Notes under the pieces: model-generated
What the model saw: only the letters and a program-made list of their open reading frames with translations
Database searches by the model: none
Told to the model about the DNA's origin: nothing
In this document: in pieces, positions 10,010 through 21,300 of the stretch
Position numbering within the stretch: position 1 is the stretch's first letter
Layout: every line of letters starts with the position of its first letter
Position numbers and translations under genes: made by a program
NCBI GenBank assembly: GCA_028564925.1
Contig: CM053028.1
Coordinates: 628,069,380 to 628,133,379 of the forward strand
Direction: 5' to 3'
DNA length: 64,000 bases
From: Lithobates sylvaticus
Lineage: Eukaryota; Chordata; Amphibia; Anura; Ranidae

Positions 10010-11164
10010 CTACACATGTGACCTGGCGTTCCTTTGTGAGACTGCCTTCCAGTCCTGGATTGAGTTGGGTCGGTTGGGGTGGGGGTTGGTGTTTGCATCT
10101 GAGTCAGGGAGAATTTTCCATTCTTTCAATAAGGCTAGGCCTTTTTCAAGTGAGTCCACAACAAATGATTTGTCTTGGTTAGTTATGGTGATTTTTGTTG
10201 GGAATCCCCATCTGTATGGGATATGATGATTTCTAAGCACTTTGGTGATTGTGTTTAGGTTTCTCCTCTTTTGTAGAGTGTGCTGGGAGAGATCCGCATA
10301 GAATTGCAGATTTTGATATTGTGGTGGGATCTGTTCTTGTTTGCGCATCACTTGCATCAGTTGTTCTTTCACATGAAAGAAGTGTAGGCGTAAGATCACA
10401 TCTCTTGGGATTTTTTCAGGTAGGTGCGACGGCTTGGGCAATCTGTGGATTCTGTCTATGGTGATCTCCATTACGGAAATTTCAGGTAGGAGGGAGGTAA
10501 ATAGGTTGGATGCATATGCTCTCAGGTCAGACGGCTGTATTGACTCGGGGATCCCCCTGATTTTAAGGTTGTTCCTTCTGGACCTGTCCTCGATATCTGC
10601 TAATTTGTTTTTAATCCAATTTGAGTCTTCTTCTTGTTCCTCACTAGCATCCACCAATTCATTAAGGGTGGATGCATATTCCCCCATCTTCCTCTCAATG
10701 TGGTCAACTCTGCCTTCTACCGCTTTAACTTCCCCACTGATCTGGTGCATGCATTTGATCATGTCTGTTTGCAAAGTGCTCCTTAATGAGACCAGCATGT
10801 CTTTTAGAACGGTGTCAAGCACCGGTTGATTCATGGTGGGGAAAGAGGTGATGGATTCCGGCAGCTCTCTCGTGTCCTCCCCCATGTCTGAGACTGGGCT
10901 CATGGCCGGATTGAATCCTTTGCCATCCAGCTTAAGTTTGGATTTGGCCGGGCTTCCTGACGGTGAGTGGGTAGCTGGGGAGCTTGTGCAGCTTTCTGGG
11001 AGGTTATTAAGGGGTGAAATGTTGTAGTCAGGTAGGTTTAGCTGCTGATCGTGGGCCGGGGATGAGGACGCGCCGGCGCCATCTTGCTTACCTCCAGACC
11101 GCGTCCTAGTAAAGTCGTCCATCAGCCTCTGGGGTTTGAAAAAGTTCTTTCGCTTGTGGGGCAT
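10010..11164 (-). CDS. L1 copy Z ORF1 protein (RNA-binding chaperone)
   Basis: An open frame of 384 codons with the layout of L1 ORF1p. Residues 1-115 are low-complexity and basic at the start (MPHKRKNFFKPQ). A coiled coil lies at about 120-190 (heptads through LRSTLQTDMIKCMHQISGEV and beyond). Then comes an RRM beginning at RRNNLKIRGIPESI, about 193. The C-terminal domain has FYADLSQHTLQKRRNLNTI and YRWGFPTKITI. Such proteins trimerise, coat L1 RNA and act as nucleic acid chaperones. ORF2 starts about 0.5 kb downstream, and the element 5' end is 146 bp upstream. The frame has no lesion, although the rest of the element is broken. Confidence 0.9.
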   Translation of the reverse strand: MPHKRKNFFKPQRLMDDFTRTRSGGKQDGAGASSSPAHDQQLNLPDYNISPLNNLPESCTSSPATHSPSGSPAKSKLKLDGKGFNPAMSPVSDMGEDTRELPESITSFPTMNQPVLDTVLKDMLVSLRSTLQTDMIKCMHQISGEVKAVEGRVDHIERKMGEYASTLNELVDASEEQEEDSNWIKNKLADIEDRSRRNNLKIRGIPESIQPSDLRAYASNLFTSLLPEISVMEITIDRIHRLPKPSHLPEKIPRDVILRLHFFHVKEQLMQVMRKQEQIPPQYQNLQFYADLSQHTLQKRRNLNTITKVLRNHHIPYRWGFPTKITITNQDKSFVVDSLEKGLALLKEWKILPDSDANTNPHPNRPNSIQDWKAVSQRNARSHV

Positions 11165-11310
11165 GATCCCCTCGGTCTCCCGAGTCAGAACGCCAGTTGC
11201 AGGGATGTAAACGAGGTGTTTATAGGCCGTTGTGAAGTCGCTGAGTCCACCGGGTCACCGGAGCTCCGGAGCTATGCTGCCATTCAGCTCCGTTGCAGGC
11301 CACGCCCCCA
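11165..11310 (-). promoter_or_regulatory. 5' end / internal promoter region of L1 copy Z
   Basis: The element starts on the minus strand with GGGGGCGTGGCC (11309-11298), the same 12 bases that open copy B at 27514. This GC/GT-box resembles Sp/KLF sites. A short 5' UTR of about 146 bp follows, rich in CTCCGGAGCTCCGG palindromes (11256-11270). To the right of 11310 a different sequence, a 178-bp repeat, begins. Confidence 0.7.
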
Positions 11311-11775
11311 TCCATTGTATTTTTTGATTGCAAATATCTCCAGTGTAATAGTATTGCTGATTGCTGCCCAACTGTTCTACTTTTAGGTACTCCTCACCCA
11401 GCCTATTGGCTTCTGGACTGTATTTACCAATGCTGGGAACTCTAACCCATCTCCCGGCTGACTTAACTGCAGCATAATATATACCATATACATTGTACTT
11501 TTTGATTGCAAATGTCTCCAGTGCAATAGTATTGCTGATGGTTGTCCAACTGTTCTACTGTTAGGTACTCCTTACCCGGCCTACTAGCTTCTGGAATGTA
11601 TTTGCCAATGCTGGGAACTCTAACCCATCCCCCGGCTGACTTAGCTACAGCATAATATATGCCATATCCATTGTTCTTTTTGATTACAAATGTCTCCAGT
11701 GTAATAGTATTGCAGATTGTTACCCAACTGTTCTACTGTCAGATACTCCTTACCCAGCCTACTAGCTTCTGGAGA
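11311..11775. repeat. 178-bp tandem repeat, about 2.6 units
   Basis: Units start at about 11311, 11490 and 11667, each with CATTGTAYTTTTTGATT. They run through CTCCAGTGTAATAGTATTGC, CAACTGTTCTACT and GCTGGGAACTCTAACCCAT to CAGCATAATATATRCCATAT. The third unit ends at GCTTCTGGA near 11775. Units differ by a modest number of substitutions. No protein or RNA gene is visible. It could be a satellite remnant or part of an older element. Confidence 0.85.
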
Positions 11776-12365
11776 TGGCACCCTCTCCCTGCACGTCTGT
11801 TCACAGAATCTCGGCAGCCTCTTCCCACCTAGGGAATGGGGGTGAGGTACAAGTTATCCCCCCCTCCCCTGCTTGCCATGACCAATTGCTGGCCCCTCTG
11901 ACGCCTTGTTGCCACCTAATTTTTCCTTCCCTAATCAGCTACTACTCCGTCCCCCCCCTAGACTACTTACCACTGTCCCCGCGGTCTGAATGTTTGCACG
12001 CCATAGGCCTCCCCTCCTCATTACCCTTATTTTGCTCTCCACCCCCCTGTGGTGGCGGACAACCACCCACGTTTCGGTCACTCACCCTCTCCACTGCCTG
12101 TGTCTAGGACAACCCCCATACAGGCGCGTGTCTTGTGTACGATCCCCCTGGAAGGACTTGTGCACAGGCCACGCTCTGTATCTTACAGATTTTGTCTTGT
12201 TCCGAGGTAAGTGGATACACCTCTCCACGCCTCATCGGTTTTGATACTAGTGACATCTATACACCATATACACCCACTTATCTACTAGTTTTGTACACTA
12301 GCCTCTTTCCCCCTCCCCCCCCCCTTTTTTTTTTTTTGTGTTTTGTTTCTTTTTCTTCTTGGACC
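11776..12365 (+). other. Inter-ORF region of L1 copy E (C/T-rich)
   Basis: No gene is visible. The sequence is pyrimidine-rich with CCCCC runs and ends in a C-then-T run at 12311-12339, followed by TCTTCTTGGACC and the ORF2 ATG. The composition matches the inter-ORF regions of copies A and B, so I assign it to copy E; ORF1 is not present. Confidence 0.6.
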
Positions 12366-12434
12366 ATGACAGACCTCAACATCCCGCATCCCCCAATGGA
12401 CATTTCTCCATCCCTACCGCTTACACAGACTCTT
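12366..12434 (+). pseudogene. L1 copy E ORF2, first 22 codons
   Basis: ATG at 12366 reads MTDLNIPHPPMDISPSLPLT and then QT, cut by the insertion of copy D. The next codons (TLKLCSINIRGLNIPEKR) are at 38614 onward, after a 15-bp duplication shared by both edges. The start codon context (ACCATGA) is good. Confidence 0.8.
12420..12434. repeat. Left target-site duplication of L1 copy D
   Basis: CTTACACAGACTCTT here equals 38608-38622 exactly. The duplicated site ends in TT followed by AAAC in copy E, fitting the TT/AAAA preference of the L1 endonuclease. Confidence 0.9.
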
Positions 12435-12892
12435 TTTTTTTTTTTTTTTTTTTCAAATAATTTTTTATTGAAAAGTTAAAGGCAAATACAAGAATATAAA
12501 AACATTACAGTAACAGTAATATATCATAAGCATTGACGTTTACCTCTAGAGCCACAGAATATTTTAAACCGGACAATCTAAGAAATAAGACCAAATATAT
12601 AAATCTGTGAATATTGTACTTTAAATGGAAGGGAAAAAACCTGAGCTAATGGAGCGTAGAAACCAAAAACCAGGAAAACAAGTCAAGTATTAATCTGTAT
12701 CAGCCTTGACGATAACAAACTTATATGACTATGAACCATGAGAAGTATAGTTTATGATAGTTTGCGGCTATACCTGCTCCACCCCTACACCCCAAAGGGA
12801 GCTAGCTGTGCAAGGGGAGCAGGGAAGCCATTGCTTTGTAAAATACAGAGCAAGAAGGAAGTAAGAACCAATCATCGTGTTAGCGTCTGGTG
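12433..12892 (-). other. Poly(A) tail and 3' UTR of L1 copy D
   Basis: On the minus strand the sequence ends TTCAATAAAAAATTATTTG and then a long A run (T run at 12433-12454). Copies A, B, E and F end in the same way: AATAAA, then a T-rich stretch of about 10 nt, then A. No coding sequence is visible in the 0.44 kb. Assignment to copy D rests on orientation and on the right-hand target duplication. Confidence 0.7.
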
Positions 12893-12998
12893 AGTGTCGT
12901 GGCTTGGACGGAGACCTAGATGGCCGCATAATTTCTTAGCTCCTGCGATCCGGGGACAGAAATTTGCTTCTTCGGGAAACCTAACCTCCTCGCTGGCT
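12893..12998 (+). promoter_or_regulatory. 5' UTR / promoter of L1 copy A
   Basis: The first bases (GTGTCGTGGCTTGGACGGAG) are a diverged version of the copy B start (GGGGGCGTGGCCTGGACGGAG). AGATGGCCGC at 12918-12927 matches the YY1 core (AAGATGGCSGC). Mammalian L1 has a YY1 site at a similar place, where it sets the transcription start. Confidence 0.65.
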
Positions 12999-14130
12999 AT
13001 GCACAGGACCACCAGGAGCTCCTCTACCCCTCGTGCTCCTAAGGACCCCAACACACACACGGGAAGAAACATACCGGAGATTTTCCGGTCCCAAAAGCTC
13101 CAGGCCCACGCGGCGGCACTGGCACAGGCCCAAGCCTTGGCGCCGCCTGACGAGCTCCCGGCCGCAAGGATGCCCGGCCTTCCATCACCCTCCCAAAGCG
13201 GGACCGCACCACCCAGCCTCCTCGATCTGGAGAAATTCGCCACGGATATTAAAAGTACCGTCACGGCCGCTATCGCCGACCTCAAGTCCGACATCCAGGC
13301 GGTGGCCCACCGCATTGACAACGTAGAGCAAACCACCCAAACCCACGCGGCGGCCATCCGCCAAGTTCAATCGGCCTATGACATGCAACTTTCCCAGGTC
13401 TTTGAACTCCATCGCCACGTGGAGGACTTAGATAACAGGGGAAGGAGGCACAATATCAGGGTGCGGGGGGTCCCCGAAACGATCGAACCGGGCGCCATCC
13501 AGCAAACCCTGTGTTCCATCTTTAATGACCTGCTTGAACGCCCGGCTGACTCCCCCATTGATATGGAACGGGCTCATCGCGCCCTCCGTCCCCCCCCCTC
13601 GAGACAATGAACCACCAAGGGACATTGTATGCTGCATAGTCAGCTTCCCACTAAAGGAGGAAATTCTGCGAAAGGCAAGATCACAAGGCCGCATTATATT
13701 TAATGGTGCAGAAATAAAACTTTTCCAGGACCTCTCCCAGATCACTCTCCAGAACAGGAGGGCCCTGAAACCACTGCTGGATACACTGCGTACCAGAAAC
13801 ATCCCATACAGGTGGAAATTCCCTTTCGGCTTGTCCGCCTCCGCCAGGGGGCGCTCGGCCCTCCTCCGCACTCCCGAAGACCTTCGCGACTTCTGTGCCC
13901 AGCTCGATCTCCCCGACATCGAGCTTCCGGAGTGGTACGCCATGTACTTCCCTTCAGAGCCTTGGCTCCCCGTCTCCCTCAACCCTTCCCCGAAGGCTGG
14001 CCGGCAGAGATCCCGCAGACGCAGACCCGGACCTACATCGCCGAATGCTCGCTCACGCCGAGACATCCACCAAGGAAATCCGGATTTCTCACCTCCTCCG
14101 TTCGCCAGAAGGGACGCAATGGAGGACTGA
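12999..14130 (+). pseudogene. L1 copy A ORF1 with one frameshift
   Basis: The start at 12999 (MHRTTRSSSTPRAPKD) is chosen by match to the intact copy B ORF1. An upstream in-frame ATG at 12894 lies in the 5' UTR. The first frame covers the disordered N-terminus, the coiled coil (FATDIKSTVTAAIADLKSDI) and the start of the RRM (RRHNIRVRGVPETIEPG). It then runs into a C run at 13591-13599, where the frame changes. The second frame carries RDIVCCIVSFPLKEEILRKA, KLFQDLSQITLQNRRALKPL and the basic tail, ending at 14130. Except for that change the protein would be about 376 residues, as in copy B. Confidence 0.9.
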
Positions 14131-16616
14131 AGGTCACACCCCCAGATGCAGCGCGCGACCCGTGAGTAGATCTTCCCTTGACCCATACCCAACTCACCTC
14201 TCACCAGATGTGCAGGAACCGTTCCAACCCTTGCTCCCACCTAACCGGAGCCAACCATAGCCACGACCTGCCCGCGGGAGCCCCTATGCCCCGCCGGCCC
14301 CCGCATGACATTTGCGCACGGAAGCCACAAACAGTATCCCACACCGAGGCGCCCTACAGGACATGTGTTCTTCCTAGGCCTCATGCCTCCCAGCGCCCCT
14401 GCCACGGCTCCCCCTCGGGACACTACCGTAACCTACCATAGGGCTAAGGAACTGCCCCACTTCAGCCATCACGGAAAACGCTGACCTCCGCCTCACCCCA
14501 GACCTGGAACCTTGCCAACCGTGCCGGCCAGGATGCCTACACTGCGCCTTCCCGTAGCAATACAGAGTGGCACCCACTTGCCCATGGACCTTTCCGATCC
14601 CAGAACGGAACCCTCCACCCGCCCCCCTTCCTTAAATGAGACCCTTCCTAATATCTAAGGACACGGATGCCCGCACTTGCCTACCCCTCGCTGGACTGCG
14701 AATCCTGAAGCCTAACCTATATCCACCTGGAGGACTTTCTCCCCCACAGGGACATGGTCGCAGTACACTGCTCTTTGAACCTCTGCCCTATCGGATGCCC
14801 CGTAGCCAGAAGGCAGAACATTTCAAGCAACCCTGCTGCCGGACACTTAACCCCCACTAACTTACCTTTCTACTACACAGGCTTATCTATGCCAGGCCAC
14901 GGAGGAGAGCTCCGTATCCGCGGTACCGTGCAACTCGCTTAGGGACTACCCACCTATATGTCCTATTTAAGACACTGTGTATATGATGATGTCGCTTTTT
15001 TGTTTTTGTCTTCTCCCTTCTCCCCTTTTTCTCTTTGTTTTGTTTCTCCCCTTCTGGCCTTCATCCCTACAAGCGAGAGGCTCCCACATCCTGGGCTAGT
15101 GACAGATGCTTCTTGGCTGCCAAACGAAAACTCCATCTCCTAAGGTAACCCGGTGTACCCGGATATCTCATTTCATCTGTAGCCCTTATACTCCTACCAA
15201 ACCAACACCCCTGGGATCCAGGATCCCCTTTTCCCCCTCCAGGCCCCTCCCCCCCTTTCCTCCCCCTCTATCTCCCTTTCCCCTCCCTTGCCCCCCCCCC
15301 TCCCCCCCCCCCCTTGCCCCCCCCCTCTCCCCCCCCTCCCCTTGCCCCCCCCCCCCCCCCCCCCCCTCCCCCCCTTCCCCCCCCCCCTTCCCCACCCCCC
15401 CCCCCCCCCCCCTTCCTTATCCCCCCCCCCCTCCCCCTCCCCCCCTCCCCCACCTTCCCCTTCTCTTTTTTTTTCCCAAAAACCCTCCCCCCCTCCTCTT
15501 CCTCTCCCCCCCCCTCTCCTCCCCCCCCTACCCCCCCCCCCCCCCCCTCTCCCCCCCCCCTCTCTCTCTCCCCCCCCCTCCCCCCCCCCCCCCCACTCCT
15601 CCCCCCCTCCCCCCCCCTCCCCCCCCCCCCCTCCCCCCCCCCCTCCTCCCCTCCTCCCCCCTTTCCTCCCCCTCTTTTCCTCCCCCTTTCCTCCCCCTCT
15701 TCCTCCCCCACCCCCCCTACTCTCCTTCTACTCACCCCCCCCCCCTCTCTCTCCCTTCTCCTCCCCCCCTTTCCCATCCCCCTTCCCCCCCCCCCCCCCT
15801 CTCCCCCTCCCCTCCCTCCCCTCCCTTCCCTCCCCCCCTCTCCCCCCTCTCCCCCCCCCTCCCTCTCCCTCCCATAATATGCCGATGTGTGGCTCCGGGG
15901 AGGCCCAACCCCCCCGTTTGGTGACGGGCATGGTGTAACCCCTTCAGGGCTTACGCCCAAGACTACCTACTCACGGGTGTACCTGTACATGACAAATTCT
16001 GTGACTGTTAATGTTGTTCATTGTTTGCAACCTATGTTTACCTTGCTAAGTTTTGTTCCCTAAGAAATCCAGTTAGACATGAATGTAAATGTCAATGTTC
16101 TTACTATGCAATAGTCCTGACTTTATGGAGCCCCCCTTCCTGACCCGCGTCAGGGTCCCTGCCCCTCCGGGGATCACTCCTCGGGTAACGCTACCCCCCT
16201 TCTTTACCCTCCCTCCTTGTATCCTACACTCCCACTACACTTGCTCTTTACAGTTCCCCGGATCGCAACCACTCTGTGGTACTCGTCCTTCTTACTTCCC
16301 CCACACAGCAGTCTCTGTGAGACCCCGCTGACGTTCCAGACCTCCTCTCCCTCCTCCCCTCAGGTGATTAGCTGAGCTACCCTCACCTCTGGTTTACAAA
16401 CCCCCCAACACCCCCTCCGTACCTCCCCCGCCCATTTCCCTTACTCTACCTTGAATCCCGACCCCCACCCCTTCTCTCTTTCCCCTCTTTCCCCTCTCCT
16501 TGCGCTCTTCCTACCCCCCCCCCCTCTACTCTTTCCCTGAGGCGCCCCCCGCTCCCACATAACCTAACACGCTCACGCTCTCCAACACAATCTCCGACAT
16601 AGCTCCTTGCGTAACT
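14131..16616 (+). other. Inter-ORF region of L1 copy A, 2.5 kb
   Basis: Unusually long for an L1 spacer and strongly pyrimidine-biased. It contains a nearly pure C/T tract at 15230-15880. Parts shared with copy B include TAAG|GTAACCCGG at 15141 (splice-donor-like), ACAG|TTCCCCGGATCGCA near 16252 and CCCTCAG|GTGATTAGCTG at 16361 (acceptor-like). Long Pro-rich frames here are translations of C runs, not genes. The ORF2 ATG follows at 16617. Confidence 0.75.
15230..15880 (+). repeat. Polypyrimidine (C-rich) tract, about 650 bp
   Basis: Almost only C and T on the plus strand, with C runs up to about 20 and T clusters such as TTCTCTTTTTTTTTCCC near 15460. Purines are rare single bases. The complement is G/A-rich. 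Such sequence can form triplexes, i-motifs or G-quadruplexes. It is prone to slippage, so its exact length may be unreliable. Confidence 0.95.
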
Positions 16617-16767
16617 ATGGCATCCAACCCTCCAAATAAGATCCCCTTAACCCTGAAATGTGTCTCCCTAAATGTGAAGGGCCTCAACGTGCCCGAAAAA
16701 AGGTCCCAAGTGTTGACCTCTCTCTCTAAGCACAAGGCACACTTCCTGTTCCTCCAAGAAACCCATT

Positions 16768-18321
16768 TTTTTTTTTTTTTTGTAAAAAAGAAAAAATATA
16801 TGTAGGATGGGGAGGGGTGGAAGGGGATGAAAGGAGGAGGGAGGGGGAAGTGAAGAAGGGTGAGGATGGAGGTGGTGGTGCCCCCCTGATCATACGGAAG
16901 CTCGAGCTGCATGGATTAATCAGGACCTGTAACCTCACTGAGGTACGCTTCAGTATAGATGTAATGAATCCATGGTCGCCATGTCTCCGAGAAGGCCTCC
17001 TCTCTTCCATGTAGGGTGACGGTGAGGTCTTCCATGTTCCTTAGTTCATTGACCTTAGCATACCACATAGATTTTGATGGTGGATTCTCCGATCTCCAGC
17101 ACAAGGGGATGCATGCCTTGGCAGCATTTAAAAGCTGAATGGTAAGGGAGGCTTTGTACTTCTTAATGGGTCGCTTAGAGAGGTGCAGCAGGCAGGCCCC
17201 AGGATCCCCCTCTAGGACGGCACCCGTCAGGTGCTCGATCGTGCTGGTCACCTCTCGCCAGTAGGGTTTGATTTTGGGGCAGTCCCAGAAAATGTGGAGC
17301 ATCGTTTCCTCCTCCAAACCACAACGCCAGCAAACGCTAGAGACCTGCGGGAGGAAGCGATGCAGAGTGGTAGGTACTCTGTACCATCGGGTCATAATTT
17401 TATAGCAGGTCTCTTGGACTCTAGTGGCTATGGATGACTTCTGGGCAAAGTGCAAGACCTTGTCCCTTTGTGAGTCATTGAGTTGGATTCCTAAATCAGC
17501 CTCCCATTTAGAAAGGAAGGGTGGCGTAGACCCTTCCGCTGGTGAGATCAGGGAGGAATAGATAAGTGACAGACAGTGACGAATCGGTTCTCTGCGATGG
17601 CAAATTTGCTCCAGTTCCGTGAGGGGGCGCGATATGCCCGGTGTCCGTGCACACCGGCGCAGAAAGTTACGTAGTTGGAGACCGCTCCAAAAGTCCAGTG
17701 GGGGATCAGTAGCGTATATCCCTGCCTCTGTTATAAGTTGGCCGTCCGGGCCTAGGAAGTCGTGGAGGTGAAGCCGATCCTTTGCAGTTAGACGTCCAAA
17801 GATAGGGTTCATACGGCCAGGAGGGAAATCGGGGTTACCCAAGATTGGTACCATGGGGGAGGGCCTTGGGGATACTGAGGAATGTTGAAAGGCATCCCTG
17901 GCCACCTGAATGGTGCTGCCCACCGTGGGGTGGTTAGTGAGGTCCCTTGGGATGGGGGTGGTGGTCCATGGCCAACTCTTGGCCATGCCGTCCGAGTCCT
18001 CCAGCTCCATCGCCACCCATTGTTTATGTTCTGCATGGCAGTGCCAATCGACCACCCTAGTAAGATGGGCCGCCCTGTAGTTGGTTTTTATATCTGGGAG
18101 GCCCACCCCTCCCCTGTGCTTTGCCATGTGTAGGAGTTGCAATCTGATACGCGGCTTTCGATGCGACCAGACAAAGGCTCGAAACATCGAATCGATTCGT
18201 TTAAAGAATAGCGGGGGGATACGGATAGGGAGGGCTTGTAATAGGTGCAGTATCCTGGGTAGAGCTGTCATCTTAATGGCATTGCATCGCCCAAACCACG
18301 TCAAGGTAAGGGAGTGCAAAT
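16768..18321 (-). mobile_element. L1 fragment H, 5'-truncated, minus strand, inserted in ORF2 of copy A
   Basis: A T run at 16767-16781 (poly(A) on the minus strand) and an A/G-rich 3' UTR precede the end of an L1 ORF2. The right edge is where copy A resumes (AACAGACTCCATTCC at 18324). The insertion follows the codons for ETH in a CCATTT context, suitable for L1 endonuclease. Clean target duplication is obscured by the T run. The family differs from copy A. Confidence 0.85.
16916..18319 (-). pseudogene. L1 fragment H ORF2, C-terminal 467 codons
   Basis: The open minus-strand frame begins inside ORF2, after the RT catalytic region, with LTLTWFGRCNAIKMTALPRI. It continues through RGGVGLPDIKTNYRAAHLTR and NPDFPPG to the zinc knuckle CWRCGLEEETMLHIFWDCPK and ends TGPD-stop at 16916. 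There is no internal stop. The missing N-terminal two thirds reflect 5' truncation at insertion, the usual fate of L1 copies. Confidence 0.9.
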
Positions 18322-21300
18322 TTTAAAACAGACTCCATTCCAAAACTCTCCAATCAGCTCTATCGCTCCGCCTTCCATGCCACTAATCCTACTGCCAAGA
18401 CAAAAGGGGTGTCAATCCTCATTTCGAGACACGCCGACTTCCAACTAACTGACTCTATGCTGGACCCTGAGGGGAGGTTCCTCTTCCTCAAAGGCACATA
18501 TGCTTCTAGACCAGTAACTTTGGTGAATGTGTACTGCCCTAACACACACCAAGTCTCGTTTTTTTTTTTTTCCGCAAAATTTGCTCACTATTATCTACAT
18601 TCCGCGAAGGCCTGATCCTCTTAGGAGGCGACTTCAATGTCCCGTTGAACCCCCTGATAGACACCTCCACGGGGACGTCCTCTTTACCCTACCGAGCTTT
18701 ACGCCAGATTAAAGCACAGCTCCAAGACCTGACCCTCCACGACACATGGCGCACCCTTTTCCCCTCGACCAAAGACTACACTTTCTTTTCCGCCCCCCAC
18801 CAGAAGTACTCCCGAATCGACTTCTTCTTTCTCACCCAGACTGACCTTTCCCTGCTTAGACAGGCCACCATAGAACCGATGTTCCTCTCGGACCACCACC
18901 CCATTTCAGTCACCCTGACCTTCCCAGAGACTCTCACCAAAACTAAGATTTGGCGCTTTAACCCCTCTCTGGTCAAAGACCCAATAGCCCTAGAAAACAT
19001 ACGCAACCGTATCCAGCTGTACTTTCAAGAAAATATCGACCCCGACATTTCCCCCATTTCGATTTGGGAAGCCCACAAGTGCGTTATCCGAGGGGAATTG
19101 CTGACCCTTAACGCACAGGCCAAGAAGCTCCACCAACAGCAGATCAAGACCCTACTGGACCAAATTAACAAACTTGAAAAATCCCACAAACAGACCCAAG
19201 CCCAATTAACCCTCCAGGAACTCACCCAGGCCCGTGCCCTCCTTGCGGAAGAGCTGGGTAGACGCACCAAGAGACGATACATTCTTGGTCAAAGGGTCTT
19301 CTATGAATACGGCAACAAGTGCGGCCGCATTCTTGCACGTTCAGTGCAGGCTGCCAAACTCTCCTCCACAATCCACAACATCCGTGGCAAAGGGGGACCC
19401 TTACTGACCAAGAATGAGGATATAACTAAAGAATTTGAAAGCTTTTATGCCAACCTCTATAATCTATATCCCGATCGAGCCGCTCAGACCCCTAACAAGG
19501 CCCGTCAAAAGGCCATTGCTGAATTCCTAGCTCAACATAGCCCCATGCCCATCTCCCCCCAACAAACCGCCCTCTTAGAAGAACAATTTTCCCTAGCAGA
19601 ATTAGATACGGCCATGAAACAGATGAAGGTAGGCAAGAGCCCTGGTCCGGATGGATACTCGCTCCAATACTACAAATCATTCTCAGAAGTCCTCTCCCCA
19701 CACCTACTCCGCACCTTCAACGCCCTGTCGAATCCCCAGGCAAACCCGAGCCGAATGTTATCGGCCCACATATCAGTGATCCCTAAGGATAATAAAGACC
19801 CCCTCTTAGTAGCTAACTATAGGCCAATCTCCCTTCTCAATGTGGACATTAAGCTATATGCTAAAATTCTGGCCAACAGACTCATGCCCCTTATCCCCGA
19901 CCTGATTAACCCAGATCAAGTAGGTTTTATACCGGGCAGGGAAGCTAGGGACAATACCATACGCACCCTCAACCTACATCACTGGCTTACCACATCAAAC
20001 TCCCAGGGCTTTTTTCTCTCTCTTGATGCGGAGAAGGCGTTTGACAGAGTGGCCTGGGACTACATGAGAGCGGTTCTGGAGACCCTCGGCCTACAAGAAC
20101 GCATGTTGTCTGCAATAATGGCATTATACTCCGGCCCCTCCGCGGCGGTTTGTGTCAATGGCCACCTGTCAAACGCCTTCCCCATCAGTAACGGCACACG
20201 CCAAGGCTGCCCCCTCTCCCCCCTAATATATGTTCTCACATTAGAGCCTCTTCTTAATAAACTCAGGAGTAACCAAGACATCCGTGGCCTTACAATACAA
20301 GGCAAACAATTCAAAGTCGCAGCCTTTGCGGACGACATCCTGCTGTCTCTAACATCCCCACGCACCTCCTTGCCATCCCTCCTTAGGGATTTACACACCT
20401 TTGGGGAGCTTTCAAACCTCAAAATCAACTATTCCAAATCACAAGCGCTTAACGTGTCGCTCCCCCAACAAGAAGTTGCCCACTGCCAAGACTCTTTCCC
20501 ATTCCAATGGGAAAAGTCAGCCATCACATATCTAGGTGTGCGGATTACGCCCCGCTTTTCAGATCTATATTCAGCTAACTTCCAAACGGCCTTACTTAAA
20601 GCCCAAGCCTACCTTAAGGATTGGATGACTCTTAATGTCTCATGGTTCGGCCGGGCGGCTTTAATTAAGATGATTATTCTGCCCCGCCTCCTCTACCTGA
20701 TTCAAACCGTCCCTATCGCCCTGCCCCCAGACTTCTTCTTGACATATCGGAAAATCTGCTCCTCCTTCATTTGGAAGAACACCCCCCCACGGATCAAGTA
20801 TACCCACCTCACCCGAGCTAAACCCAAAGGAGGTATAGCTCTCCCCGACCTTCGAAAGTACCACTCTGCCTGCCACCTAACAAGAATTGCGGACTGGAAC
20901 ATCCACGCCACGCAAAAAGTATGGGTTACACTTGAGAATACTTTCTCGCCGACCCCCTTGCATCTCCTCCCATGGCTCCCTCCGAAATGCTGGCCACACA
21001 AGCTAGACTCACACCCCCTTATACACACGTCCCTACTGACATTTAGGAAGATACCCGCAGACAGGTCTCTCGCCCCGACCCCAGGCCCGCTGACGCCCCT
21101 AAGAGGCAACCCTGACTTCCCCCCCGGGGACTCCCCCAACTTCCTGAAGCAAGAATGGCCATCTGACGATGTCGTCGCCTCCCAATTCTTCCCAGGAGGC
21201 AAATTGATCTCACTGACCGACCTACGCACGTTTACTAATAGCCCTACCTTCTCCTTCTGGACATACAGACAAATCTGTAGTTTTTTGACCATTTATACTA

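Noticed and set aside
15106-15960. Long Pro-rich (+) and Gly/Glu-rich (-) open frames
   Set aside because: They are translations of the C/T tract in all frames, without domains; the same happens at 29520-30809.
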